64,000 bases of DNA from Amblyomma americanum (GCF_052857255.1 NC_135505.1:64165649-64229648), one strand, 5' to 3'; shown: positions 45,393 through 57,171, numbered from the stretch's first letter. The notes: generated by a model not told the origin, from the letters alone. Numbers and translations are program-made.

Positions 45393-47230
45393 TCAATATA
45401 TAATACTCAACAAATGCACGCTGATGCATTAATTTTCTGGTCAGCTGTGTAACCTCTTCAGCGACAAAAATTTACAGCAAGTCAGCCTGAAACAACCACT
45501 GCACAGTGCCGCGTACTGGTGAAAAATCAAACAATCTGAGAAAGAAGCCTGGGACAATCCTGCCATCATTACAAGTAAGCATCGGACACTGGATATTTTC
45601 AATGCCATAAGACCATACAGCTCCCTCCAAAAAATAGCATTGAAAGTGCGCTACGCATCTCTGGAAGGCCACTATTTCTGACAGCATTTCTCCTTTTGGG
45701 GACCAAGGAGGCGCTTGAGCAAGAGACTGCATGAAACCAGGAATCGTCAGGCGTCGAGGGCCAATACTCATTAGAGGTCCGAATGCGGACAGCCTGGCTG
45801 TCGTCTTTATTCGCACCCCGACAAGCATTTAAATGGTCAAGGAAGTTGGCGTTGGCCTACTTGAAATAAACGGGCCATTTAGATAGCCGGGAAAAAAAAC
45901 GCAGCTCGATTCGTTCAGCCCTTCCTCAGGACTAAGCGGCTCACGTTCCGCAACACTGTGGACATGAGCGCCTGTGCCGCATTAGGGAAGCTAGCCCAAT
46001 TAAGCTGCCAGGACGCAAGAGCAGCTGCTCACCCCGCAAGAGTGGCAAAGACGCCGTCAGGAGGGGAAAATGACCCGAGGCCGAGGAATGTCGGCAATGA
46101 TGCAGGCGGCGGTTTTGACAGGGGGCGAGGGAAACACTCCGACATGAAAGCATGAAATATCCCGAATGGCGAGTTAAACAAGCAAATCAGGTTAGTGGAG
46201 AGACGAGCAAGGCTCGAGACAACACCGCTGGCCATTCGTACCTCAGGTGCCTCAAGCGCCCAAGTCAACGCGGAGAAGCCGAGCCTGAGCGAACAAACGA
46301 GGTAAACTCCACAGCCTTTCCGTCCTTTTTGACGAAACCTCTTGCGCCAACGCAGCGGCAAATAAAATTGTGCACCTCAGCGTCTGCATCATGTACTCGA
46401 TAATATGCAATTCCTGAATACATCTGTTCTGTTCCAAATGCGTCTAACGGTGTTTGTTTGCCTCTCCGTCCTGTGAGGACCCGCGAAGTAAGTGCTGGTT
46501 AAACCTGGAGTGAAGCGATAGCTACAGCTGGCCGACATTGTGGATGATTTCAATGGCGACACTGAAAGTTTTAAAGAATAAGAACTTGCGGTAGACTCAG
46601 AACCCTACATCGGCATTATTTGCCAAAATTAGGCATCACGGTGATCAGCGCCAAGAACTGGTGCTTCCAGAACAACTTCATCAGCATTAATCATTCCATT
46701 ATTCGCCCAAAAAACTGAAAATTTATTATCGCGAGTGCTACCATACCCTATGCATTTGAATCTTTAGAAAATCACTCGCAAACTCCAAAGGTCGCTGCCG
46801 CATGTGCTGTAATTTACCATTTACGGTTATGGCTATGACAGTTCTGTTCACGCCTCCCGCCACGCTGCAAAGTACTCCGCTGTGCTGTTTTGTCGCCGTG
46901 CTGTCTTTCCCTTGCGCTCCTATGTCGACATACTGTTTTTCTTCCCTGCGCTGTCTTGATGCCATGCTGCTTTTTTCCTGAGCTGTACGTCCGGTGCTGT
47001 TTTTTTCATGGCGCCACATTCCGCTAATATTTAAGATGGGCCTATCGCTAAGCTCAAAGAACAAAACTTCATATCTACCACGGCAGTGAAGCTATGCATA
47101 TGCATATGAGTGCTTCCGTAGAGTTTATCAGCTCTGTGGTCTCTTGTCGGGGCAATTTATTGCACGGAAGTGTACCTCCCCCTTAATAGCAGTCGCGCCG
47201 CCCAAAGTCCTGCCTGGATGATTGCCTCAC
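45393..47230. other. Unassigned sequence
   Basis: No gene is recognised. A minus-strand frame of 118 codons (45472-45828) and one of 110 codons (46029-46361) have no motif I know. GC content rises at 45900-46350. Confidence 0.5.
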
Positions 47231-47431
47231 CTCTTTGTGGAGTGCAGTAGTTCTTCCCTCCACCCAAGCGCACTCAGAGTCGAATATTTCCTTCTGCAGC
47301 AAGCAGACTCGATCGTAGCCCGTCCTATTCGGGTGCTCCGTTGCGATGTTGAAAACGCCGGCCGGAACAGCCAGATCCATCAGCTGGGGGCCCTTGGTTG
47401 TGGGAGGTACATGGAATACTTCGGTTCCGAG
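47231..47431 (-). CDS. Candidate internal exon of an unknown gene
   Basis: On the minus strand a pyrimidine-containing acceptor (GACTGCTTCCTCGCAG) precedes a 201-bp open frame, and an AAAGAG|GTGAGG donor closes it. Both boundaries are in phase 0, so the exon is 67 codons. It reads LGTEVFHVPPTTKGPQLMDL, then AVPAGVFNIATEHPNRTGYD and RVCLLQKEIF with two cysteines. The composition is protein-like and there are no repeats. I do not recognise the family, and no neighbouring exon was found, so it could be a retrotransposed or decayed piece. Confidence 0.35.
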
Positions 47432-47604
47432 CTGCGAGGAAGCAGTCGTCTCTTAAGCAAAGGCACTAAAAACAGGCCCAAAATGAAACGCGCGCACTTT
47501 CTCTGCGCAGTGCTCGGCACCAAATTATTAATCCTGCAACTCAATTTGGAAGTTCTTGTATCGATAGCTACATCACGGTAGAATTTCGAGCCTCAAGCGT
47601 GGCG

Positions 47605-47661
47605 GCGCCGCCACCCTGTGGCTGCGCTGCCACCCTGTGCCTGCGCCGCCACCTTTCTGTT
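47605..47661 (+). repeat. Three 19-bp tandem units
   Basis: GCGCCGCCACCCTGTGGCT, GCGCTGCCACCCTGTGCCT and GCGCCGCCACCTTTCTGTT stand in a row with exact 19-bp spacing. Confidence 0.85.
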
Positions 47662-47704
47662 GCGTGACCAAACACATGACAGCATAGCTGCGCCGCCAAG
47701 CTGT

Positions 47705-47779
47705 CACGTGGTTCGTCACGTGGTGTGGAGCAGCTGCGGGTGGCACAGCGCCATGGCTGATCACGTGGTTGATCACGTG
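47705..47779. promoter_or_regulatory. Two pairs of CACGTG palindromes
   Basis: CACGTG occurs at 47705, 47717, 47762 and 47774. Within each pair the spacing is exactly 12 bp. CACGTG is the E-box for bHLH-zipper factors such as Myc/Max or USF. The flanks within a pair are also repeated (GTCACGTGG, GATCACGTG), so these are short tandem duplications. No gene start is evident beside them. Confidence 0.4.
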
Positions 47780-48542
47780 AAAAAGTTCCACTCGGCCAGC
47801 TGTAGCTGTCGCGTCACTCCAGGTTTAACGAGAGCTGAACCACCACCAATTTTTTGCCCACATCATCTAAAAGTGTATAAGGCACTTGAAGCCCGAGGAA
47901 AAAGCTGTCTCGAAGGCCGCTAGAGAGATGCCTCACGCTTCCATAGCGGCGTCACATAGGAGTGGCGAAAGATCTTAGGAGCAAAAACAACAGAAAACAA
48001 CGCACAGAATTACATTAATAATAATAAGCCACATACAAAGAATGAAGGTTGGTAATATGCATAACTTAGCCAAACGTAAGAAATAAGGAAAAGCCATGCA
48101 ACACATAGTCTGCACAACAATATACACGGCGCATGCACACAACCCTTCTCAGAAAGGCAAGTTTATGAGGTTTGTTTCACAGCGCCTCACGCATTGACTC
48201 TTGCGTACCAGCGACCGCATGTTTGTACACAGCTCACCGCTACTAGATCCATAAGGAGGCTATGAGCACGGATGCCAAAGCCTTACAATTTCCACAACTC
48301 GGACTATGTGGTCCCGGTGGCCAGACAGCAAGTTCTCTACTACTTTATTGATTAACCTGTGAACGCTGAAACTTTCGCTGAAAAAACTTGTGGACGTCCT
48401 CCCCTTTAGAGTAACTTCCTTATAAAATCTACCCACGTAAAAAACCAAGGCTGCACCTTCTACTAAAAGAAAATTGTCACATGCTTATTTCCTGACGCCG
48501 CCAATGTAAGGGCTAGCTAGCTGCGTGAAATGCCTGACTTAT
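47780..48542. other. Unassigned sequence
   Basis: Nothing is recognised; open frames are at most 62 codons. Confidence 0.5.
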
Positions 48543-49412
48543 ATGCCGGCGGTCTCAGGGAAGACTCAAAATTTTCAAAATTATGCCTTCTGTGTTAAAA
48601 ATGGCTTTCGCGGCATATTATTCGCAGTGTTGGCGGACACCGGAAAGCTGGTTAATTGTCTTTAGTAGAAAGCTTGTTAACTAATTTCTAATAGCTAACT
48701 TTTTAACTATCACAGCTTAGCAACTTGTTGCAATCAGAGAAGTGTGGCCTTACATTACTACTAGCGACATCAATTTCTAGAATTCCGACAAAATTTAGCT
48801 TTTTCACTGGTTACATGCACTGGAAAGATTGTTTTTTCTGCATGCTTTACAATGCTCATGTATTTTGGCGCGCAGTAGCAAAATTTAACCCTTACAATTA
48901 GGCGGTTAGTTGCAATTAGAGATATGTAGCCAGGTCGTAGTAATTGGCATTTATGTGTTTAGAATTTCTAAAAAGTGATTACACTCGGCAATTTGGCTCG
49001 GCTAAATTTGGCTACTTCGTCCCAAAATAAATTTGCCTTCAAAAGCATGCAGACAAAACAACCTTTCTTGTCCATGTAACTAATCAAACAAGCCGAATTT
49101 TATCGAGCCGCAGGGAAAAGGTTAATCGCGTTTTCGAAATTCCAAAATCTGGTACAGCTAATACTATGCACAGCCCTAAAATCACAAATTGCAGCAAGTT
49201 GCCCAGCTCTGATAGTTAAAAAGTTAGTTATCAGAAATTAGTTAACAAGCTTACTACGCAAATGAATTCATGGGCTTTCCGGTGTCCGCCAGAACCGGTA
49301 ATAATACGCCGCAAGAGCACATTTTTACCACAAAAGCCGCTTTTTGAAAATTTTCGGAAGCCTTTTCTCAAACACCGGATAATTGCAGCACCTCTCAGAT
49401 CACCGGCCTTGG
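48543..49412. repeat. Long fold-back (inverted-repeat) element, about 870 bp
   Basis: The left half (about 48543-48930) and right half (about 49010-49412) are reverse complements at roughly 80 to 85 percent by eye. Matched blocks are GGCGGACACCGGAAAGC, AAGCTTGTTAACTAATTTCT, TAACTTTTTAACTATCA and CTGCATGCTTT. It contains no open frame of note. It resembles a fold-back transposon or MITE whose true ends and target duplication I could not fix. Confidence 0.75.
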
Positions 49413-49734
49413 CGTATTCACGCACATCACTTCCGTTTGAGATTGGTGCCCCACTCAAACTCACACCCTATTAATGTTGCGAGCAAAGAACGTGATAATG
49501 ACAGGCAGGCAGCGAACCCTCTTTATAGAAGCCGCATCTTACTCGACTAAAGCTTGTGCATCGTTAAACCTAATACGAATGGTAGTGTTTTCACTGCAAC
49601 TATCCTGGTGCACCGACGGACTGGGTCGCATTTGGTTCCATAGATCTGCCACGTTGGCTCACCTACAGCACTGCCCCTTGTTCAATCCCATGGGTAGATG
49701 CTACGTTTAGATGGAGGAAAAACCTGAAATGATT

Positions 49735-49965
49735 GGTTATCAAGAAATGAAAGGCGCGGTAACTATCTCACTTCCCGGTGAATGCCCGAACTGCGCAGTG
49801 AGAAGGAAGTTGGGAGTGAGGAAAGAGAGAGAGAGGTGGCGCAGTACAGGGCTCCTGCAGATTTTCTACTATCCGGGACACTTAACGTGCATTGATATCG
49901 CACAGCACACGGGCGCCTCTCAGCGCTTCGCCGCCAGCGAAACGTGGCCGCTGCGGAAAAGCTAA
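49735..49965 (-). mobile_element. Degraded Ruka-related SINE
   Basis: AAGGAAGTTGGGAGTGAGG, GGTGGCGCAGTACAGGGCTC, a degraded CTTAACGTGCATTGATATCG core and GCACAGCACACGGGCGCC mark the body. The tRNA-like head is lost or very degraded. A further scrap with GTGCTCCTTAAAGATTCCCA lies at about 49990-50035. Confidence 0.65.
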
Positions 49966-50129
49966 AGCTGCCCGCGTGCTCTGCGACGTCAGCTCAAGTG
50001 CTCCTTAAAGATTCCCAAGTGGTCTGAATTCTAATGCGAGAGCACTGTGCGGCTCACCGGCAACAGTCCGAAATATACAATGATATCAGCACAGCTGTTA
50101 TAGCAACCACTAGACAGTCATTTGACGAC

Positions 50130-50290
50130 GCGATGCAGTTGAGGTGAAAGGCCTATAGGGTGAAGGAGGCCAAAAGCGTTTAGGTTGGAGACATAGGGCG
50201 AATGCTTTAGGGTAAACACCTTTGTCCTGAAGGCTTTTAGCATAAAGGCTTTTGGTACCGGGAGGTTTTTGCCCTGAAGGCCATTGGGAC
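50130..50290. repeat. Degenerate short-period repeat
   Basis: Variants of GAAGGCTTTTGG, AAGGCTTTTAGCATAA and GAGGCCAAAAGCG recur roughly every 15 to 25 bp, in both orientations. A decayed minisatellite is likely. Confidence 0.55.
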
Positions 50291-51145
50291 TAGTAGACAA
50301 ACACAATTAATTAGTACCCTGTATGTGAGACAAACGCTTTCGTATTCAGAGAGAGAGAGATAGATCATTTATTATTTCATTGAAGTGTTCTACGATTCAG
50401 GTAGGCGGACTCCTCAGTTCAGAACTCCGGTGGCTTGGGCGGATGCCTGGACCAGTCTGATGATGCGACACTGGTCCTCCAGACCATTGCTGGTCAGGGC
50501 TGCCTCCCACTGCTCGTTTGATGTCTGTTATGTTTTTAGATGAGGTGGCTTTTGGGGACAATTCCAGGAAACGTGAAACAGCGTAGGCTTATCGCCGCAC
50601 CATGGACAGAAGGGGCGGTATTTGGAAGGGTGAATGAAGCTGTACAAGTACAAATTAGGGAAAGTATTCGTTTGTATTCGCCTCCAAAATGTGGCTTCCT
50701 CTGTGGTGAGTTTAATATGGGGAGGGGGATATATTCTACGATCTAACCTTAGCATCTCCAGCCGTTCGCCATAGTTTCATGGTAGTGGGCTGAGGTACGG
50801 TCAAGGATCCGCTCGGTTTTTTAGCTCACGAGCTAGATCGTTTGCCGCCTCATTGCCTTCAAGACCTGAATGGCCCGGGGTCTAAGTAATGTTATGGGTG
50901 CGTTGAAGTGTAGGTGAGAGGCCCGACGGTATGAGTAGAGCCGCTGTCATTTTTGTGACTCTCCCTGTAATGTAATATTGACAGGCTCGCTTCGAGTCAG
51001 TTATTATGTGAGCTGATTTGTCCGCCAGATCACAATGCCTTATGGCAAGGGCGATGGCGGAGGCTTCCGCCGCGGCAGGATCCTCAGCCCGGAGTGAAAC
51101 ACTCGTCAGTAGTTGAAAATTGTGGTCAAGGGCGACTGCAACAAA

Positions 51146-51291
51146 GATGGTCGGTTCAGTATACGCCGCCGCGTCTATACTTAGACTGCTTTATGATCTG
51201 ACTCTAGACGCCGGCGTATCTACGCCGGCGTCTAGAGTCCGATCATAAAGCAGTCTATGTAGACGTGGCGGCGTATACTGAACCGACCATC
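51146..51291. repeat. Near-perfect palindrome, 146 bp
   Basis: The two halves are reverse complements with only a few differences. The inner 19 bp (GACTCTAGACGCCGGCGTA, 51200-51218) match exactly, with a 2-nt centre. It joins the RT frame to the RNase H frame of the I-like LINE. Confidence 0.95.
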
Positions 51292-52395
51292 TGTGACCCT
51301 AGCCTCCCGTCTGCCTTTGTGGATTTCTGGATGCATATATTTTGGGAGCGGAGCCACTGAGATCTGTCTTCTTATGTTTGCAGGTAGGGAAGTGTGTCGC
51401 CAGAGCTCTTGTAGATCTCGTGGTGTACCAATGCGCTGAAGAATGGCTCTTCCGGTGGTGGTCTGTTGGAGTCGGGCTCTCTGCGATGCTAAGACCGCAT
51501 CTCTGATTTCCTCAAAGGTGTTGTGGACTCCAAGCTTGATTAGACGTTCGGTCGAGATGCTTGGAGGAAGGCTGAGAGCTGTTTTGTACGCGCTGCGAAT
51601 GACAGTGTCGGCCTGCTTAAGTTCTCCCTTTGTGAGATGATGATACGGAAGGCCGTATGCTATTCTACAGATAACCAAGGACTGTACAAGACGAAGAGTG
51701 TCTTCCTCGCGCATGCCTTTCTTGTGGCGTGTTATACGACGAATCATACATGTAATTTGGTGGGTGGTTGTTTTGAGAGTTTTTATGGTATGTCCAGCGA
51801 GTAGGTTACTTTGAATCCAAAGCCCAAGAATTCTAATGACCGAGAACTCTCGAATCGGTTGGCCTTCTACATAGAGATCTATTGGTCCAGAGTTTTTGTA
51901 ATTTTGACCGTGCACCCTGATTACTTCTGACTTCTCCGGTGCACAGCGAAGGCCACTACTAGCGGCAAATGTTTCGACAATCGATGCCGCTTCCTGTAGG
52001 GCTTGTTCCTTCTGTGCAAGGGATCCCTTAGTCGTCCAGATAGTTATATCGTCTGCATACAGTGTAAACCCTATATCGGGTAATTCCTGCAGCCGACGAG
52101 CCAATCCTGTCATGGCAATATTGAATAAGAGGGGAGAGATGATTGATTTCTTCGGAATGCCCTTGTTTGGCATCGGTATGGTATCTGATCTGGTATTTCC
52201 AATTCCAATTGTTGCAGTGCGGTCCGTGAGGAAAGCTCTAATGTAGTTAAAGATCTTCTGTCCACATCCCAGGGAGTTCAGTCCACGGAGGATAGCTTCG
52301 TGTGAGACATTGTCAAAAGCTCCCTTAAGGTCAAGCGCCAGGATCAGATGCTCGCTTCCTCTTGGGATGCCTGTAAGAACTTCCTTCTTAAGCAA
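51232..52395 (-). pseudogene. I-like LINE reverse transcriptase
   Basis: An open frame of 387 codons contains ALDLKGAFDNVSHEAIL (first catalytic Asp), the GIPKKSIISPLLFNI block (usually PQGSxxSPLLFNI, here altered) and FTLYADDITIW with an intact YADD. Post-RT segments are ILGLWIQSN and ICRIAYGLPY. Its last 25 codons (TDGRFSIRRH onward) do not resemble the family and come from the palindrome arm. It is the longest open frame in the window, so decay is recent. Confidence 0.85.
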
Positions 52396-52629
52396 GAGAA
52401 AGGCGTCCTGAGTTCAGAGACCGCGCCTGAAGCCAATCATGTACTGTGGAAAGAGATCCCTGTCCTCAATTGAATTCACGAAGCGGTTTTGGATAACTCG
52501 CTCACAGAGCTTCCCGAGACAGGATGTAAGAGAGATCGGTCTTAATGTTTCAAGGGTGGGCCGCTTTCCGGCCTTAGGAATTGTGATAATCTCTGCATGT
52601 CGCCACTCGTTTGGGACTCGTCCTTCCTC

Positions 52630-53355
52630 TCACAGGCCATTAAGGTAGGCGGTCATTTGCTCAATATGTTTTGAGCTAAGGTTTCTTATCATTGCGTTGG
52701 TCACTTTGTCTGCTCCTGCGGCTGTATTGCGTTTGACGGCTCTTGCTGCCGCATATACTTCAGCCACCGTAGTGGGCTCGTCTAGATCAGTGTTCAGAGC
52801 TTCTGTGTATTGAAGATTGCATGGCGGAATTCTTTGAGTGCCAATGTACTGGTCTTGTAGGGCTTGTTGCAATTCCTGATCTGTTCCTTGAAATTTGTAA
52901 GCAACTTCTTGCAACGTGCGATTGACTGTGGATTTGGTTTTCCTCGGATCAATTAAGCTTCTTAGTATGGTCCAAGTTTGAGAGGTGCTGAGTGTGCCTC
53001 TGAGGGAGGCACAAAAATCTATCCAGTTTTGCTGAGCGAGTTGCGTTGTGTACTCCTGGGCCTGTTCAGAAAGGGCTGATATCCTAAGTCGGAGTATGCG
53101 GTTTAACTTTTGCTTCTTCCATCTGCGGACGAGACTACGACGAGCCTCCCACAAGTGTAGGAGGTGACGATCTACTTTCGGGTTTTTCGTTGTGCGCGGT
53201 ATACTCTGTGTGCTAGCTTTGTGAGCTTCCCTGATGTGTTCACTCCATGTTGCTATGTCTTGGATGCCTTCCTCGGGTGCGGGACGCCTGCGATAAGCTT
53301 CCCAATCCGTAATATTTACTTCACCGACCGCTCGGCGAAGTTTAGACGTTGGCAC
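52630..53355 (-). pseudogene. I-like LINE linker and RT start
   Basis: The 241-codon frame has a WDFCASL-like segment (NWIDFCASLRGTLS), RSLIDPRK and KRNTAAGADKVTNAMIRNL, the start of the RT domain (P/A-G-x-D-x-(I/V)). A single stop after TAYLNGL separates it from RIPNEWRHAEIITIPK-like sequence that bridges to the frame ending at 51232. Confidence 0.8.
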
Positions 53356-53646
53356 TGACGTGCTAAGGATGTAGTGGTCACTGCCTAGTTGTTCCCCCAG
53401 GTTTGTCCAAGTAGCTGCTGCAATGTTTTTCGAGAACGCTAGATCTGGGCAGGTGTCCCTACTAAGGCTGTTTCCAATTCTCGTTGCGATTGTAACGTCG
53501 GTAAGGAGGTCTAATCCTTCGTATTCAGAGCACGTAAGTAGTAACTGATCTCTTTTTTTACTCTCAACTCTCTCTCTCCCAACGCACCACGGTTAAAGTG
53601 TCCAGTGATGCGATACAGCTACTGCACTCCTTTCATTCCTCAAAAC

Positions 53647-54340
53647 CTGCAGTGGAACGTGAGCTCTCTTGCGGCGCGGTAGTTTGATATGCGAGTTCAC
53701 ATCACAGAGGATTTGCAGAAGCTATCGCGCTGCAGGAGACGTACGTACGTTCACATGACGGGGAGCCCCAGATGCGGCTACCTGGCTACATTGGCTACCA
53801 CTCAGCCGCCAAGCGCGAGGAACGCACCTCTGCCGCAGTGTCCTGTTGTGTAACATCTCATCGCCCCGGGAAATCAAGGCGCGCGATATATGTGCGGCAG
53901 GGCGTCCAGCACACCCCCGTCGGCTTGGCGGCGGCGACATCTGACGCCCAGGAGTGCCTGGTGGTGACAGTGCGCGTCGGTGGTGTTGACAGGTCGGTGG
54001 TTAGTGTTTAGATGCTCTACTGCTGTCGCGTGGAACTCGCTGTGTTTTCGTGCAGTTCCTTCATGCTGTGCCCTGCTCCAAATCATCTGTGGTGATTTTA
54101 ACGCCCACTATAGTGCGTGGGGCTGTGCGCGCCACTCCGTGCTTGGAGACGACCTGCACGGCGCAGCAACGCAGCTTCGACTCACCCCCCTTGAACACCG
54201 GCGAGCCCACGTTTCGACGACGCGGAACACCCGGCTCCTGCAACGATGTTGTCTTCTCGTCCAGAGGCATCGAGGCGACATGGCGCCGATCACCATCTCT
54301 CTGGGGCTCGGATTACTCTATCCTAATTGAGCCCACTGAA
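53647..54340 (+). pseudogene. R1-like LINE endonuclease
   Basis: LQWNVSSLAAR opens the domain at 53647. The frame shifts give ALQETY-like sequence, YIGYHSAAKREERT, RAIYVRQGVQHTPV, CLVVTVRVGGVDRSVVSV, then IICGDFNAHYSAWGCARHS (catalytic GDFNAH intact) and a RGTPGSCNDVVFSS segment. The terminal box reads WGSDYSILI instead of WGSDHYPIL, so the catalytic His is gone. Confidence 0.75.
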
Positions 54341-56060
54341 CTGGAGGCGGGATCCAAACGCACCTACTCCATTACCAACTGGACTGCGTTTATGCGGGCG
54401 GTCGACGAGGTGGCGGCAACTGGCGCCGATTTCTTTTCAAGTCTTGTCCGAAGCGCGGTCGCAGCCACCCGGAGAGCAGAGGTGAAGACAGTGAAGCCCA
54501 GAGCTGACAACAAACTGTTTGAACTGCGCCACAAGAGAGATCGCGCAGAGCGAAGGGCGCGACAGACCGACAGACCTGCCCACTGGGCAGTTTACATCCG
54601 CCTGGACGCGGCAGCGTGCCGTCACACCATCAACCTATACTACCGGCAGTGGACTTCGCTATGCCAAAGGACAGAGGAGCTCGCGGAGGCTGTCTGACAC
54701 CCTGCGGCGCACCAACGAACCGCTGGCCGCCCTCGCAATCTATAGCGGGCTGATCTTTGAAGAGTTGGTAGAGCTGTTTGCCGACCGGTTCACGCCGCCC
54801 AGTTCCGCAAACGCAGCTAAAATAGCTGCTCCTAAGTGCCCCAGAAGCGACGCCAGTCCCTCTCTCCATGTGATGCGCCGTTCACCGCGGCGGAGGTGAA
54901 CAATGGGCTGCAGCGCTGCCGCCACCGCTCGGCGCCCGGACCGGACGAGGTGACATATCAGATAATGCAAAATTTGGATGCAGGGCAACGGCAGATCTTC
55001 CTGCAGGAGATTAACCTTGTGTGGGAACGCGGGGAGCTACCGGAAGATTGACGAACCGTGGTCGTTTGTCCTATCCGGAAGCCAGAACGCCCACGTACGG
55101 AGCTGAGCGGATACCGGCCAGTGGCATTAACATCAGCGGCAGGTAAGCTCGTGGAGCATATGGCGTTGCAGCGTCTGAACTAGCGGGCTGCGGAGGCTGA
55201 CTTGTTTGACGAGCTGCGGACGAGTTTCTGTGGGATGCGGTGCATGGCTGATTCTATATCGGACGTTGTTACAGCGCTGCAGCACGCCAGGGCGGCAGGC
55301 CAGGTTGCTCTGGTCCTACTACTGAACGTCTCGGCCGCTTTTGTCAACTTTCACCGTGAACCAATTCTCGCGGTTCTTGAGGGGGCCGGTATGAGCGGGC
55401 GTCTTTTTCGATAAGTTCGTGGCTTCCTGAGCGGTCGCACAATACGCGTACGAGTAGGGGTAAGCTCTCCGAGCCTTGTTCGGTGGACTTGGGCCTGCCG
55501 CAGGGTTCTGTGCTATTACCATTTCTGTTTAATGTGGCCATATCGTTGGTGCCGGTCTCCCTCCCCACGAGCAGCCGACACCATGTGTACATGTGCATAT
55601 ATGCACAGGACATAGCTCTGTGGTGCCGGGGACCACAGGGCGTGGCGCTCCGCGTGCGGTGGTGACTTCAGGGAGCAGTTACCGCAATTGACGCCAGCTT
55701 GCGTGATCTTGGTCTGTCGCTGATCGCGGACAAATTGGTGTCCATGGCCTGTGTTTGGCCTAAATCGGTGCTGTACCTTGGCCTGAACATCTACTGGCGC
55801 CTTTCCTTCCGCTCTACGGCGACCAAGGCCTGTCTGCAGATGAAGAGGATCACCGCCGCCGTGCACAAGCTCACCGCTCGAGGCTACGGCATCTCCCAGC
55901 AAACCGCGCTGCGGCTATACAATGTCGCAGCTTTGGGGGCGGTGCTCTATGCGTTGCCGCTCGTCATGGTGTGCACGCCGTGCTGGAAGAAACTCGAGCT
56001 TCAGCACCGCAAGTCCCTGCGCGTGCGCCTAGGCCTGACCAAAAACTCGCAGTGCGCCGC
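54341..56060 (+). pseudogene. R1-like LINE linker and reverse transcriptase
   Basis: The linker reads ITNWTAFMRAVDEVAATGAD in the endonuclease frame. RT begins with CRHRSAPGPDEVTYQIMQNL, then RPVALTSAAGKLVE, ALVLLLNVSAAFVNF (usually LDVSAAFDN, both catalytic positions altered), GLPQGSVLLPFLFNVA and IYAQDIALWCRG, where YADD has become YAQD. The post-RT part (YLGLNIYWRLSFRSTATKA, 55780-56070) is well kept. Confidence 0.8.
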
Positions 56061-56099
56061 AACGTTGGCCTAGGCGGAGCGTGGCCACCTGAGCTCCAA

Positions 56100-56955
56100 G
56101 CAGCGCGCAGGGCACTGAATCACATCGATCGGCTTCACCGTACACCGGACGGCGGCTCGCTGCTGCAGCTTATTCGCTCGCAACCGCGCTCACGAATGGG
56201 CGCGGCGCTGTTCGAGTATGAGCAATTGACTCGAAACCCACCCCCCTACAGCTCCTGTGCGCCCTGGTTTGCTGCCTCGGAGGTACAGCGACAGATCATC
56301 GGCATCGCGGGAAAACAGTCCACTGCCCACTATGATGGGGATCCGGCTCGGGCTGGACCTGCTGCTCACGCTCAGCCCTCCGCCACCAAGGAGTGCTCTG
56401 CTGTGCAACTCCCGCACTGCCTTCAGCCGCCTGCAATCCAACGGCCGCGGTACCCCACTAGTGAGGGACATGCGCTCGCGTATCGAGCGCCTCGCGCAGA
56501 GAGGATGTGCCGTGCGTGCACGGTGGTGGCCCGTTCACTGCGGCATCGCCGCCAACGAAGAAGCTGACGACCTCGCGAACACCGCACATCGACTACCTCC
56601 CAGCGATCTGCCCCTTGCGCTTGAGTACGTGCGTGCGGTCATCCAGGAGCATCTCCGAAAGCAGCACCCTGACCCACGCATCGCAGGAGGTGAGCGCATC
56701 GGCAGCATCTCCAGCTGTCGCGCACTTAGCTGTCGCAATGTGCAATGATCATCAGCGCGCGGATTGGCTGTGTGCGGCCCGGGGAACTACGGGAGCGTCA
56801 CGGAATCGCGACGAGTGATGTGTGTGACGGATGCGGTGCAGTGGAAACTCTAGAGCACCTGCTCCTTCACTGTGACGCTTTCGCCGATGCTCGTCGCGAT
56901 ATTCTTAGGGCCTATATGGCGCTGGGCATACTACCAGACTCCCTCAAGGCGCTAT
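56100..56955 (+). pseudogene. R1-like LINE RNase H and C-terminal region
   Basis: RNase H shows up as NSRTAFSRLQSNGRGTPLV, then RARWWPVHCGIAANEEADDL (W-P-x-H-x-G and AD residues kept). It is followed by HRLPPSDLPLALEYVRAVI, GCVRPGELRERHGIATSDVC and DGCGAVETLEHLLLHC-D. The last codons before the break read DSLKAL. Confidence 0.75.
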
Positions 56956-57171
56956 TTTATGTATTTATTTTTATTTTATTTTATTCAATATTGCCAGCCG
57001 CCATTTGGTAGCCAAGGCAGGAGTGGAACAAACATACATCGTTCATATAATGCGATGCAACAAAGCAAGCACACACAAAACAAAAAGCGAGCACAGAAGC
57101 AATAACAACCACTCTGCGCTTCTTAAGAATACAAAAATGCAAAAGTAAGAGAATGAACAAACACACTGCGT

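Larger units (their letters stand above)
50345..53565 (-). mobile_element. I-like LINE, 5'-truncated in the endonuclease
   Basis: On the minus strand: the endonuclease end with LGSDHYIL near 53375; the linker and RT start (53355-52630); RT (52395-51232); RNase H (about 51190-50830) with HIITDSKRACQYYITG and TPGHSGLEGNEAANDLAREL; a C-terminal zinc motif FCPWCGDKPTLFHVSWNC at about 50570-50600; and a 3' end ATAATAAATGATCTATC followed by (CT)n at 50345-50380. A palindrome (51146-51291) lies between RT and RNase H. Confidence 0.85.

Noticed and set aside
45472..45828. 118-codon minus-strand frame
   Set aside because: Looks somewhat protein-like, but I see no family motif or splice context sufficient to call a gene.
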